From assembly GCA_021799405.1 (NCBI GenBank), contig JAJZAL010000141.1, positions 1 to 13,834 on the forward strand: 13,834 bases of DNA. The letters are read 5' to 3'. How positions within the stretch are numbered: the first letter of the stretch is position 1; every line of letters starts with the position of its first letter. The translations under genes and the position numbers were made by a program. Shown here in pieces: positions 6,605-13,834 of the stretch. The stretch comes from Acidobacteriota bacterium (GTDB lineage Bacteria; Acidobacteriota; Terriglobia; Terriglobales; Acidobacteriaceae). The notes under the pieces are model-generated. The model saw only the letters and a list, made by a program, of their open reading frames with translations. It was not told where the DNA came from and did not search any database.

Positions 6605-8281
6605 TCACACGCCCACCGGGAAGGGCTTCGGGCTGGCCTCTTCATTGCTGGAGACCGCGCCTCCACGCCAGCGCTCAAAGCGGCCCTGCAGCAGACTCAT
6701 CAGGCCGGTGTACCAGAAGCCGACGACGAAGAGAATGAGGAATGGCGCCGTAAAGTAATTATGGTTCGAGAAGGTATACAGAATCGCAGCCATAAAGTAG
6801 CAGCCGAGAAGCAATTCGATCCACGGCGCCAGCTTCAGCCGCTTACGGTATTTGGCAGCCTGCGACTTTTCGCCCTTCTGCGCCACACGGTACTTGGGCG
6901 TACGCACAAAGGCGCTCTTGATACCGAAAAGGGCTTCCATGACGGCCTTGGTATTCGTCACCGTAAGCCCGATTCCAATCGCCATCAGCAAAGGCAGGTA
7001 GAAAAACGATTTCATCCAGCCCTTGGGAAAGAGAATGCGCTCGCTCTCCACGTAAAACACCGCGATGGAAAAGGTGGAGGCTGTAAACAGCGGAAAGTCG
7101 ATGAGCAGCATCTGGAACCAGCCCTGATAGAAGCGGCAGATCATGGCGGGAATCAGCAACGCCGACATGATGACCATCAGCGGATAGCTAAAGTTGGCAG
7201 TCAAGTGGTAGACGGCCTCGATCTTGTTGCGCCGCGGGGTATTGGACCGGAAGACCATGGGCAGGACTTTAAGGCTCGTTTGAATCAGCCCTTTGGCCCA
7301 GCGCGCCTGTTGCGTCTTGAAGGCGGTCATTTCGATAGGCAGTTCGGCCGGACACTCCACCTCAGGCAGATACTTGAACCGCCAGCCGGCCATCTGCGAG
7401 CGGTAGCTCAGGTCGGTGTCCTCGGTCAGGGTGTCGTGCTGCCACCCGCCGCCGTCAACGATGGCCTGGCGCCGCCACATGCCGGCCGTACCGTTGAAAT
7501 TGAAGAATTCTCCCGAGCGGACGCGTGCGCCATGCTCCAGCACAAAATGGCCGTCCAGCAGGATCGCCTCAACCTGAGTCAGCATGCTGTAGTCGCGATT
7601 CAGGTGGGTCCATCGCGTCTGCACCATGCCCACGTCCGGTTCGGCGAAGTGGTGGATGACCTTCATCAACCAATCTGCCGGCGGCACGAAATCGGCGTCA
7701 AAAATCGCCACAAATTCGCCCTTGGCCACCTTCAGCCCTGCATCCAGCGCGCCAGCCTTGAATCCATGCCGGTTGGTCCGGTGAATGTACACAATCGGGT
7801 GACCGAGCGCCGCGTAGCGCGCCACGATATCCTGGGCCACTTCTTCGGTTTCGTCGGTCGAGTCGTCCAGTACCTGAATCTCCAGCCGGTCGCGCGGATA
7901 CGCCATGGCGCAAACCGCTTCAATAAGCCGGTCGATGACAAACTGCTCATTAAACATCGGTAGTTGCACCGTCACGCGCGGAAGCTCCGCGAAATGACGG
8001 GGCGGATCGGGGTTGTAGTTCTTGCGGTACTTATAGTACTGGTAACACATCGTGTACCGATGCACGCCGTAGACCGAGAGCAGAATCATCACTGCGAAAT
8101 AGGGGATCAGCAGCGCCGCGTCGAAGAGATTCCAGTGGTAAAGCCCCTTGAAGGTCTGATCGGTTTCCTGCAGGCTTCTCAGGTAGTGGTGCAGTCCGTT
8201 TTGCGAAACCAGGCTCGCAAGCTCCACTGCACGCGGCTGCAGCTCGCGGAGCAAGCCGGCTACTGGACTCAAGCTGGTCAC
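6605..8281 (-). CDS. Family-2 glycosyltransferase, membrane-bound, cellulose/mannan-synthase-like (CslA type), about 558 aa
   Basis: A processive-type beta-glycosyltransferase in the inner membrane. One transmembrane segment (about 52-73) precedes the cytoplasmic GT-A domain (about 100-340). It carries the D,D,D,QxxRW signature: VLDDSTDE (138-145), FDADFVP (194-200), LTEDTDLSYR (285-294) and QQARW (324-328). About four to five further membrane segments follow (about 357-385, 394-411, 425-447, 487-505, 512-531). The close resemblance is to CslA-like glucomannan/cellulose-synthase-like enzymes; no PilZ domain is attached. The sugar donor cannot be told. The start is uncertain: GTG 8281 has no good ribosome-binding site, whereas GGAGGG (8303-8308) is 6 nt before an in-frame CTG (8296), which would add five residues. 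It ends 158 bp before the sigma54 activator gene on the same strand. Confidence 0.92.
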   Translation of the reverse strand: MTSLSPVAGLLRELQPRAVELASLVSQNGLHHYLRSLQETDQTFKGLYHWNLFDAALLIPYFAVMILLSVYGVHRYTMCYQYYKYRKNYNPDPPRHFAELPRVTVQLPMFNEQFVIDRLIEAVCAMAYPRDRLEIQVLDDSTDETEEVAQDIVARYAALGHPIVYIHRTNRHGFKAGALDAGLKVAKGEFVAIFDADFVPPADWLMKVIHHFAEPDVGMVQTRWTHLNRDYSMLTQVEAILLDGHFVLEHGARVRSGEFFNFNGTAGMWRRQAIVDGGGWQHDTLTEDTDLSYRSQMAGWRFKYLPEVECPAELPIEMTAFKTQQARWAKGLIQTSLKVLPMVFRSNTPRRNKIEAVYHLTANFSYPLMVIMSALLIPAMICRFYQGWFQMLLIDFPLFTASTFSIAVFYVESERILFPKGWMKSFFYLPLLMAIGIGLTVTNTKAVMEALFGIKSAFVRTPKYRVAQKGEKSQAAKYRKRLKLAPWIELLLGCYFMAAILYTFSNHNYFTAPFLILFVVGFWYTGLMSLLQGRFERWRGGAVSSNEEASPKPFPVGV

Positions 8282-8296
8282 AATCTCGGCGATCAG

Positions 8297-8308
8297 GGCA
8301 GACCCTCC
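8297..8308 (-). promoter_or_regulatory. Ribosome-binding site that bears on the glycosyltransferase start
   Basis: GGAGGG (8308-8303, minus strand) is followed after 6 nt by CTG (8296-8294) in frame with the glycosyltransferase; the GTG at 8281 is 21 nt away. This spacing argues for the rare CTG start or for a less direct initiation at GTG. Confidence 0.4.
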
Positions 8309-8650
8309 ACGGTGGGAATACCAAAATTGTACGCGAAATAATCAGGAAAAGCGGAGACGGAGAACAACCTGCAACTCGCTGAAAGCCCTGGTTTCCCCTC
8401 ACCCAGAAAACCTAAATGGCCCATTCTGGACATCTCCTCACCCTCTGCAACAGATGCCGACCAGCGCCAAATTCAAGGCGGAAGGAGCCTTCTGTATTCT
8501 CTTATTCTTCGCCATCCTCAAGCGTATCCATAAACATGATTCTGAGAGTCTCTTTTTTGAGATACACCACTCAACCAACCACAGCCCCCGTCCTCCCTCA
8601 AGTTGCGGCGGCCCATGCCCCAGGCGTAAGGTGAGCAGAGGCGGAGGATT
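8309..8650. other. Divergent intergenic region, no gene seen
   Basis: These 342 bases separate the glycosyltransferase and the acyl-CoA dehydrogenase gene, so promoters for both should lie here. I found no good -35/-10 pair, long inverted repeat or coding frame with family similarity. The right end carries GGAGG (8643-8647) just before the ATG at 8651. Confidence 0.5.
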
Positions 8651-10450
8651 ATGTCCACTCTCACCGCGTCCGCAGTCATTCCCGCTGCCGGCGGCAGCTT
8701 CCTTCTTGAAACCCGCACAACATCTGAAGTTTTTACCCCCGAGGATCTCAGCGAAGAGCAGCGCCAGATCGCCGCCACTGCCGACCAGTTTGCCCGCGAA
8801 GAGATCTTGCCCGCTGCGGAGGCGATCGAGGCCAAGGAGCCGGGCGTTGTGCCGGAACTGCTGCGCAAGGCCGCGGCGCTGGGATTTACTGCCGTTGACA
8901 TTCCCGAGGAATACGGCGGCATGGGGATGGACCTGACCAGTGCCACCGTGATTACCGACCATTTGTCGGTGCTGGCGAGTTTTTCGACAGCATTTGGCGC
9001 CCATACCGGTATCGCCACATTGCCACTGGTCTGGTATGGAACCGAGGAGCAGAAGCAGCGCTACCTGCCGCGGCTTGCTTCGTGCGAGCTGATCGGCGCT
9101 TATGGGCTCTCCGAGGCCAGCTCCGGCTCCGACGCCATGAATATTCGCAGCCGTGCAGCCCTTTCCGCTGACGGCGCTCATTACGTCCTCAACGGCGAAA
9201 AGCATTGGCTCACCAACGGCGGCATCGCGGGGCTGTATACGGTCTTTGCCAAGATCGACGGCGAGAAGTTTTCAGCCTTTCTGGTGGAGCGGGAGACACC
9301 GGGCCTGAACCCGGGCGCGGAAGAACACAAACTGGGCATTCGCGGCTCGTCGACCTGTCCGCTGGTGCTCGAGGATTGCCGGATACCCGCGGAGAATCTG
9401 CTGGGCGAGGCTGGCAAGGGCCACCATATCGCCTTCAACGTATTGAACATGGGACGCTTCAAGCTCGGTGTGGCCTGTGTGGGCGGCGCGCGTGGCGCGC
9501 TGGCGCACATGATTCGCTACGCCAAAGAGCGCCAGGCATTCGGCAAGGCGATCGCGGAATTCGGCCTGATCCAGCGCAAAATTTCCACCGCCTCTGCGCG
9601 GCTCTACGCCACTGAAAGCATGGCTTATCGCACCGTCGGCATGATCGATGCCAGCCTGGCCGCGCTTGGCGAAGATCGCGCGCACAATGCGCGGGAGATC
9701 CAGCGCCGCATCGAGGAATACGCCGTCGAGTGTTCCATCCTGAAGGTCTACGGCTCGGAGATGTTGAGCTTCGTTGCCGACGAACTGGTGGCCACCATGG
9801 GCGGTTACGGATACGTGGAAGAGTATCCGGCCGAGCGCACCTATCGTGACGCGCGCATCAACCGCATCTTCGAGGGCACCAACGAGATCAATCGGCTCAT
9901 CATTACCGGCTGGCTCATGAAGCGGGCAATGACCGGAAAACTGCCGCTCGTACCAGCGATCAAAAAGGTGATGGACGAGGTGACGCAGCCGCCGTCATTC
10001 AATTTTGGAAGTGATGGCGATACGCTGCTGGGCCGCGAAACTGCCGTGTTGGCCTCAGTGAAAAAGATCGCACTCTTCGCGGCTGGCGTAGCCAGCCAGC
10101 GGTTCATGACCGAACTGCAGGAGCAGCAGGAGGTCATGGCGGATCTGGCTGACATCATCATGCGGGCCTATGCATTGGAGTCGGCGCTGCTGCGCGCAAA
10201 GAAGCTGGCCCAGACCGGACGCGGCACAGCCGGCGTAGCTGCCGCCATGACCAGCCTGCTGGCGGACGAAAATATGGGCGTGGCCGAGCAGGCAGCGCGG
10301 CGCGTGCTGGCGGCCTGCGGTGAGGGCGATCTGTTGAGCACTCAATTGGCGATTCTGCGGCGGCTGGCGCGCTTCACTCCGGTCGATACGGTGCAGTTGA
10401 GCCGGAGCGTGGCCCACCAGGCGGCGGAGCTGGAGCGTTATCCGATTTAG
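8651..10450 (+). CDS. Acyl-CoA dehydrogenase, VLCAD-like with C-terminal extension, 599 aa
   Basis: An FAD enzyme that introduces the trans-2 double bond into acyl-CoA in beta-oxidation. The N-terminal helical domain starts at about residue 35 (SEEQRQIAATADQFAREEIL). The middle beta domain has GAYGLSEASSGSDAM (149-163) and NGEKHWLTNGG (181-191), which line the flavin. The C-terminal helical domain has the catalytic-base region RIFEGTNEINR, where Glu408 is the likely base, as in VLCAD-type enzymes. Beyond it, residues about 440-599 form a second helical domain, which explains the 599-residue length compared with about 380 for short and medium-chain enzymes. Start ATG 8651 has GGAGG immediately upstream. 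Related bacteria usually encode the thiolase and hydroxyacyl-CoA dehydrogenase next to this gene; here the gene stands alone. Confidence 0.95.
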   Translation: MSTLTASAVIPAAGGSFLLETRTTSEVFTPEDLSEEQRQIAATADQFAREEILPAAEAIEAKEPGVVPELLRKAAALGFTAVDIPEEYGGMGMDLTSATVITDHLSVLASFSTAFGAHTGIATLPLVWYGTEEQKQRYLPRLASCELIGAYGLSEASSGSDAMNIRSRAALSADGAHYVLNGEKHWLTNGGIAGLYTVFAKIDGEKFSAFLVERETPGLNPGAEEHKLGIRGSSTCPLVLEDCRIPAENLLGEAGKGHHIAFNVLNMGRFKLGVACVGGARGALAHMIRYAKERQAFGKAIAEFGLIQRKISTASARLYATESMAYRTVGMIDASLAALGEDRAHNAREIQRRIEEYAVECSILKVYGSEMLSFVADELVATMGGYGYVEEYPAERTYRDARINRIFEGTNEINRLIITGWLMKRAMTGKLPLVPAIKKVMDEVTQPPSFNFGSDGDTLLGRETAVLASVKKIALFAAGVASQRFMTELQEQQEVMADLADIIMRAYALESALLRAKKLAQTGRGTAGVAAAMTSLLADENMGVAEQAARRVLAACGEGDLLSTQLAILRRLARFTPVDTVQLSRSVAHQAAELERYPI

Positions 10451-10863
10451 CAAGCCCGTGCATTTGAGTACATAATGATTACAACTCAACACAGCTTTGT
10501 AGCTAAATTTTTGTAGCTGAACGGGTAACTCAAGGCAGAGAGAAGATTCACCGCCTGTAACTTCGAAGACTCGGGCGGTGCCAGCAATCTCGCGAAATTG
10601 ATTGCAAGAGAAATATGCCCGCGCGTCGAGAGGCGTCCGGGCACGTTCGTTTGTGACAGGTTCTAACGCGATCATGCATACCGTTCGACTTGAGCGTCCA
10701 GGGCAGAAGAACTTCATTGCTTTTGTGAACGATGTCAGCCAGGGGCGGAACGCCGGGAGATAGCTTGCAGGGCTGCGGCATGCCGCCTGACTACGGACAA
10801 ACATGCTAATATCGAACCTCAAGGAGCCGGCTATCCTGTAACTGAACGCGCCGAATCGGCACT
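10451..10863. other. Intergenic region with short repeats, no gene seen
   Basis: This 413-base gap is A+T-richer near its left end. TTGAGT (10464-10469) pairs with ACTCAA (10484-10489) around a 14-nt loop, which could be a weak terminator for the dehydrogenase gene. TTTGTAGCT occurs at 10496-10504 and again at 10510-10518. A 29-codon frame from an ATG near 10676 and a longer open minus-strand frame have no recognisable similarity or good initiation sites. A dyad GCCGAATCGGC (10850-10860) lies just before the sixA start. Confidence 0.4.
10850..10860. promoter_or_regulatory. Short dyad immediately before the sixA start
   Basis: GCCGA-A-TCGGC is a perfect 5-bp inverted repeat ending 3 nt before the ATG at 10864, where a ribosome-binding site would normally be. 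It may bind a regulator or affect initiation, but it may be chance. Confidence 0.25.
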
Positions 10864-11391
10864 ATGATCCTTTATCTGATGCGCCATGCCAATGCCGGAA
10901 TGCCTCGCGAAAACCCCACTCTCGATGCAAAGCGTGGCCTGATCAAGGAAGGCAAGGAACAGTGCATGCTGATGGCGCGCGTGCTGAACGCGTTGAAGGC
11001 GCCGGTCGAGGTAATCGTCTCCAGCCCTCTTAAGCGCGCCTTGCAGACCGCGCAACTCGTCGGCACTGAAATTGGTTACGACGGCAAGGTGGAGATTAGC
11101 CCGGCGCTGGGTCTGGACGCCGACTACGCGGCCTTCCAGCGCCTGCTGGCAAAGTACTCTGAAACCGAGGGCGTGCTGGCGGTCGGCCATAATCCCAACC
11201 TTTTCCAGTTCCTGGGCAGGCTGATCTCAAACAATGGAGGCGTTGCCGTGCGCATGCGCAAGGCGTCCATTGCGCGTGTCGATATGGATCGCCATCCCCC
11301 GCTGTTGCAGTGGCTCATTGATCCGCGGACGGCCCGGGCCATCTATGCCAGCGTCGGAAAGAGTTCGCGCCCGAAGACCTCGCGGAAGTAG
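10864..11391 (+). CDS. sixA: SixA-type phosphohistidine phosphatase, 175 aa
   Basis: A small histidine-phosphatase-superfamily protein that in E. coli removes phosphate from a histidine of phosphotransfer proteins. The phosphate-accepting His8 is in LMRHANAG, the second conserved block is SSPLKRALQTA (53-63) and the second catalytic histidine is His109 in AVGHNPNL. The length is close to the usual 155-165, with a short basic C-terminal tail (SSRPKTSRK). ATG 10864 is the first possible start after an in-frame TGA and gives the canonical MILYLMRHA beginning, but its ribosome-binding site is weak. The last 49 bp overlap the end of the convergent ppx/gppA gene. Neighbouring Ppx and CHAD genes suggest a link with polyphosphate metabolism, which is inference from context. 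Confidence 0.88.
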   Translation: MILYLMRHANAGMPRENPTLDAKRGLIKEGKEQCMLMARVLNALKAPVEVIVSSPLKRALQTAQLVGTEIGYDGKVEISPALGLDADYAAFQRLLAKYSETEGVLAVGHNPNLFQFLGRLISNNGGVAVRMRKASIARVDMDRHPPLLQWLIDPRTARAIYASVGKSSRPKTSRK

Positions 11392-12944
11392 CCGGCTTCC
11401 TTGCGCAGAGACCACAATTCCAACTCCGCGCCCGTTCGCCCCGGTTCCAGTTCCAGATAAACCCGCTTGGGATAGACCTTGACCGTGACTCGCAGAACGT
11501 CGCTGGCGCGGTCCTGGTTCAGAGCTTCGGCCAGCCGCAAAAGCACGATTGCCCGGTGCACGTTCTTATGCTCGTCGGCGGGAATATTGCGCAGTGCGCG
11601 GTCGCCTGGCTGCGGACGGCTCTTGCCCAGATAGCGGGCAATGGCTGAAACCATAGTCCGCTCCAGTTGCGTGTACCCGTAAAGCTCTGAGCTGGAGATG
11701 ATGTACTGCGTGTGCCGGTGATGGCCCTGGTGGTTGATGAACTTGCCGGTATCGCGCAGCACGGCCGCCGCGGCCAGCCAGCCCTCATACTCCGGGGGCA
11801 GTTGATGCAGTGCTTTCAACTCGTGGAAGAGCTGCAGGGTATGGGCACGTACCGGCTCTGACTGGCGGAGATCCACGCCATAGCGCCGCGCCGTGCCCAG
11901 AACGCTTTCCCATCGCTCGTGTTCAAACTCGCGGTGAACGACGGCTCGCTCGTCCTGCGCCGCCAGCATCTGGAACAGGATGCCATCGCGCAATCCCAGC
12001 GGTGAATAGCGGAAGCCGGACAGTCCAAAGGTTTCCAGAAGCTCGGCAAAGACCTGCGCTCCGGCGACGACAATCTCCGCGCGTCTCGGGCCGATTCCGG
12101 GCACCGATTCGCGCTCCGGAAGTGACATTTTGGCAAGGCGGCCGGCCAGCTTGCGTACGTCCCGCGCGGTTGCCAGCCCAGCCATGGCCGTCGAAAGGTT
12201 CTGCGGACCCGCCTTTTCCGTGGATCGCCTCACAGCGGCCTTTGCCGCAGATTTACCCGCGGCTTTGGCCAGCTTTGCGCTGTTCAAACACGCCGCGGAG
12301 AGTGCCGCAGCGGTGCCAGAAGTGGCGATCACCAGCGATACATGCTCAGGCTTGATCTTGCGATGCGCTCGCCTTAACTCACGGGCAATGAACTGCCGCA
12401 TCCGCGCCAGCTCCTCGGGCGGCGCGGGATCATCCTCCAGGAACTGCTCTGTCAGCCTGACCGCACCCAGCGGCAGGCTGACGGTTTCCCTGATGCGCTT
12501 GTGCTCCGAGAGCGTAATCTCGCAGCTTCCGCCGCCCAGATCGAGCAGCAGCACGCGGCCGCCGGCTCCCGGCTCGGCGCTGGTCACACCCAGGTGAATC
12601 AGCCGTCCCTCTTCCAGGCCGGAGATGATCTCCATATTCCAACCGGTTTCCGCCTTCACCCACGCCTGAAAGGCCGCGCCGTTGCGCGCATCGCGCATGG
12701 CCGATGTAGCAACCACGCGGATCTGGTCGGCCCCGTGCGTCTGCACCGTGCGCTGGAAGCGCTTGAGCGCCCTGAGCGTAGTCGCCATCGCATCCGGCGA
12801 CACAAGGCCGGACTCAAAGACGCTGGCGCCGAGCCGCGTGACCTCGCGATCCTCCGCAAGCGTCTTCAATTGGTGCGACACAACCCTGGCGATCTTCAGC
12901 CGGCAGGAGTTGGAGCCTATATCAATGGCGGCGAAAGTATGCAT
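11343..12944 (-). CDS. Ppx/GppA-family exopolyphosphatase with C-terminal HD-like domain, 533 aa
   Basis: An ASKHA-fold phosphatase of the exopolyphosphatase / guanosine pentaphosphatase family, which acts on polyphosphate or pppGpp. The first phosphate loop is AAIDIGSNSCRLKIA (5-19), the catalytic-side block is ATSAMRDARNG (79-89) and the second phosphate loop is LLDLGGGSCEI (133-143). Residues 276-291 (PERESVPGIGPRRAEI) and SPLGLRDGIL are also typical. Residues about 320-533 form an HD-like domain, but its motif reads LRDTGKFINHQGHHRH: Arg397 replaces the first histidine of HD. An Ala/Lys-rich insert (about 222-252) separates blocks that are adjacent in many family members. The start is ATG 12944, where the canonical N-terminus begins; the frame is open to 13031 but that part lacks similarity. 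The ribosome-binding site is weak. The gene follows the CHAD gene after 207 bp. Confidence 0.92.
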   Translation of the reverse strand: MHTFAAIDIGSNSCRLKIARVVSHQLKTLAEDREVTRLGASVFESGLVSPDAMATTLRALKRFQRTVQTHGADQIRVVATSAMRDARNGAAFQAWVKAETGWNMEIISGLEEGRLIHLGVTSAEPGAGGRVLLLDLGGGSCEITLSEHKRIRETVSLPLGAVRLTEQFLEDDPAPPEELARMRQFIARELRRAHRKIKPEHVSLVIATSGTAAALSAACLNSAKLAKAAGKSAAKAAVRRSTEKAGPQNLSTAMAGLATARDVRKLAGRLAKMSLPERESVPGIGPRRAEIVVAGAQVFAELLETFGLSGFRYSPLGLRDGILFQMLAAQDERAVVHREFEHERWESVLGTARRYGVDLRQSEPVRAHTLQLFHELKALHQLPPEYEGWLAAAAVLRDTGKFINHQGHHRHTQYIISSSELYGYTQLERTMVSAIARYLGKSRPQPGDRALRNIPADEHKNVHRAIVLLRLAEALNQDRASDVLRVTVKVYPKRVYLELEPGRTGAELELWSLRKEAGYFREVFGRELFPTLA

Positions 12945-13151
12945 GATAATTCGCGGCACTCCCCGAACAGAGGATTTCTCTCTTCGGCCAAGATACACGA
13001 CCGGGAAGCCTGCGGCATGGATGACCGTCATGTCGCGGAGCGGGGACCACTGCCGGCCGAAGGGGAATTCGCAGTAGTGATGGCGCAGGAATGCGGATCG
13101 TGATCCAGAGCGCTCCGGATACCCACTGCCGGTGGAATCGCGTACCCGATC

Positions 13152-13834
13152 TCAGGCGTAGCGCCGTTTCTCGTCCGCTGGCGGCAACGCTTCACCGCGC
13201 ACGCTCAGCTTGGGCGGCAATGCTTCCAGCGAAGGCTGATTCACGGTGTCGTGCTTCAGCAGCTGCACCGTCGACTGGCGGCACTGCCCCAGCGCCTTTT
13301 CGAGCGACGACGCGGTCAGCGTCTTCACAAGATCAACCAGTCCGTCCTGCGTATCATGCTTTCCCATCGTTCTGGCTGCTACTGCACCCAGCATCTCCAG
13401 GTCGTGCCATTCGCCCACGGCAACCTGCATCTTCTTCAGCACGGCGGCCTGCTCTGCTACATGCGAACCCGCCGATGCGAACAGTTCAGCGAGGTAATTC
13501 GCGCGCTTGATGTCCTTGCGATACTCGTGCAGATTTTCGCCATTCAGCTCGGGATACTTCTCGGCCAGGCTGGAGACGAGTTTCGAAACCGCGTCTTCGG
13601 CAGCATCCTCGGAAAACAGCATTTGCGGCGCTTTTGCGGCCTCTATATCGGCGCTCAGCCGCTCCAGGCGAGGCAGCCGGTCCTTGATCTTTGCCACAAG
13701 GTTCCTGGCGGCGGTCTGGCGCCGCTTTTTGAGCTTCTGTTCGAGTTCGCCGATCTGCTTGAGGCAACGGCGGCTGAGCGCTGCCTGGCTTTGGCTTGCT
13801 TCGCGAGTTGAGCCGCGCAGGCTGGCCAGCTTCC
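13152..13834 (-). CDS. CHAD-domain protein, 5' end beyond the window
   Basis: The frame is open from the window edge to TGA at 13152-13154, so at least 226 residues are present and the N-terminus is missing. The C-terminal half of a CHAD (conserved histidine alpha-helical) domain is visible: HEYRKDIKRANYLAELFA and AVGEWHDLEML, with the conserved His and many Lys/Arg on helices. Upstream of that, CLKQIGELEQKLKKRRQTAA is a basic helical stretch. CHAD domains bind polyphosphate, and the next gene on the same strand encodes a Ppx/GppA phosphatase, so the two may work together. The 40 or so C-terminal residues are Pro/Leu-rich and less conserved. An internal GTG at 13697 is in frame, but the similarity continuing upstream of it shows it is not the true start. 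Confidence 0.85.
   Translation of the reverse strand, partial: KLASLRGSTREASQSQAALSRRCLKQIGELEQKLKKRRQTAARNLVAKIKDRLPRLERLSADIEAAKAPQMLFSEDAAEDAVSKLVSSLAEKYPELNGENLHEYRKDIKRANYLAELFASAGSHVAEQAAVLKKMQVAVGEWHDLEMLGAVAARTMGKHDTQDGLVDLVKTLTASSLEKALGQCRQSTVQLLKHDTVNQPSLEALPPKLSVRGEALPPADEKRRYA

Noticed and set aside
6761..7963. Long open plus-strand frame opposite the glycosyltransferase gene
   Set aside because: Antisense shadow: the minus strand carries all catalytic motifs and the membrane segments.
8438..9205. Minus-strand open frame overlapping the start of the acyl-CoA dehydrogenase gene
   Set aside because: It overlaps the conserved N-terminal domain of a clear enzyme gene and shows no similarity of its own.
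10055..10822. 255-codon open minus-strand frame running through the gap into the dehydrogenase gene
   Set aside because: More than half is antisense to the enzyme gene; the start would be a TTG without a ribosome-binding site and the remainder is unrecognised.
13118..13134. Terminator between the CHAD and ppx genes
   Set aside because: Only a very short CCAC/GTGG pairing exists in this area, with no T-tract on the relevant strand.

Overview
The window looks like a piece of an Acidobacteriota chromosome (Terriglobia/Acidobacteriaceae type). This is inferred from gene content and protein style: a SixA - Ppx/GppA - CHAD neighbourhood, a PAS-PAS-GAF sigma54 activator next to a STAS protein and a Crp-like regulator, a CslA-like glycosyltransferase and a VLCAD-length acyl-CoA dehydrogenase. 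No rRNA, tRNA or CRISPR array was seen.

Left part (1-2925) is gene-poor and full of wreckage. It has a small unrecognised gene (107-394), a decayed HEPN/MNT toxin-antitoxin pair on the minus strand (662-1221), an intact FmdB-type zinc-ribbon gene (1403-1648), a fragment of a DDE transposase (about 1677-1865), a broken retropepsin-like aspartic protease gene (about 2282-2752) and a perfect 83-bp tandem duplication (2698-2863). At least three different genes have been inactivated here, which suggests a site that tolerates insertion and decay.

Middle part (2926-8308) is all minus strand. In transcription order it runs: family-2 glycosyltransferase, sigma54-dependent activator, STAS-domain protein, Crp/Fnr-family regulator. 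The last two overlap by 17 bp and are probably translationally coupled. The three regulators in a row look like one sensory/regulatory unit, though the target genes are not visible here.

Right part (8309-13834): an acyl-CoA dehydrogenase gene diverges from the glycosyltransferase. It is followed by a 413-bp gap, then sixA (plus strand), which converges on and overlaps ppx/gppA by 49 bp. Upstream of ppx, on the same strand, is a CHAD-domain gene cut by the window edge. SixA, Ppx/GppA and CHAD fit a polyphosphate and histidine-phosphate housekeeping group.

I did not find a convincing intact novel system. The most informative discovery is the HEPN/MNT remnant, which becomes readable only when frameshifts are followed across minus-strand frames. 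Next are the EBP-STAS-Crp block, whose STAS protein lacks the phosphorylatable serine, and the Ppx protein with a substituted HD motif.
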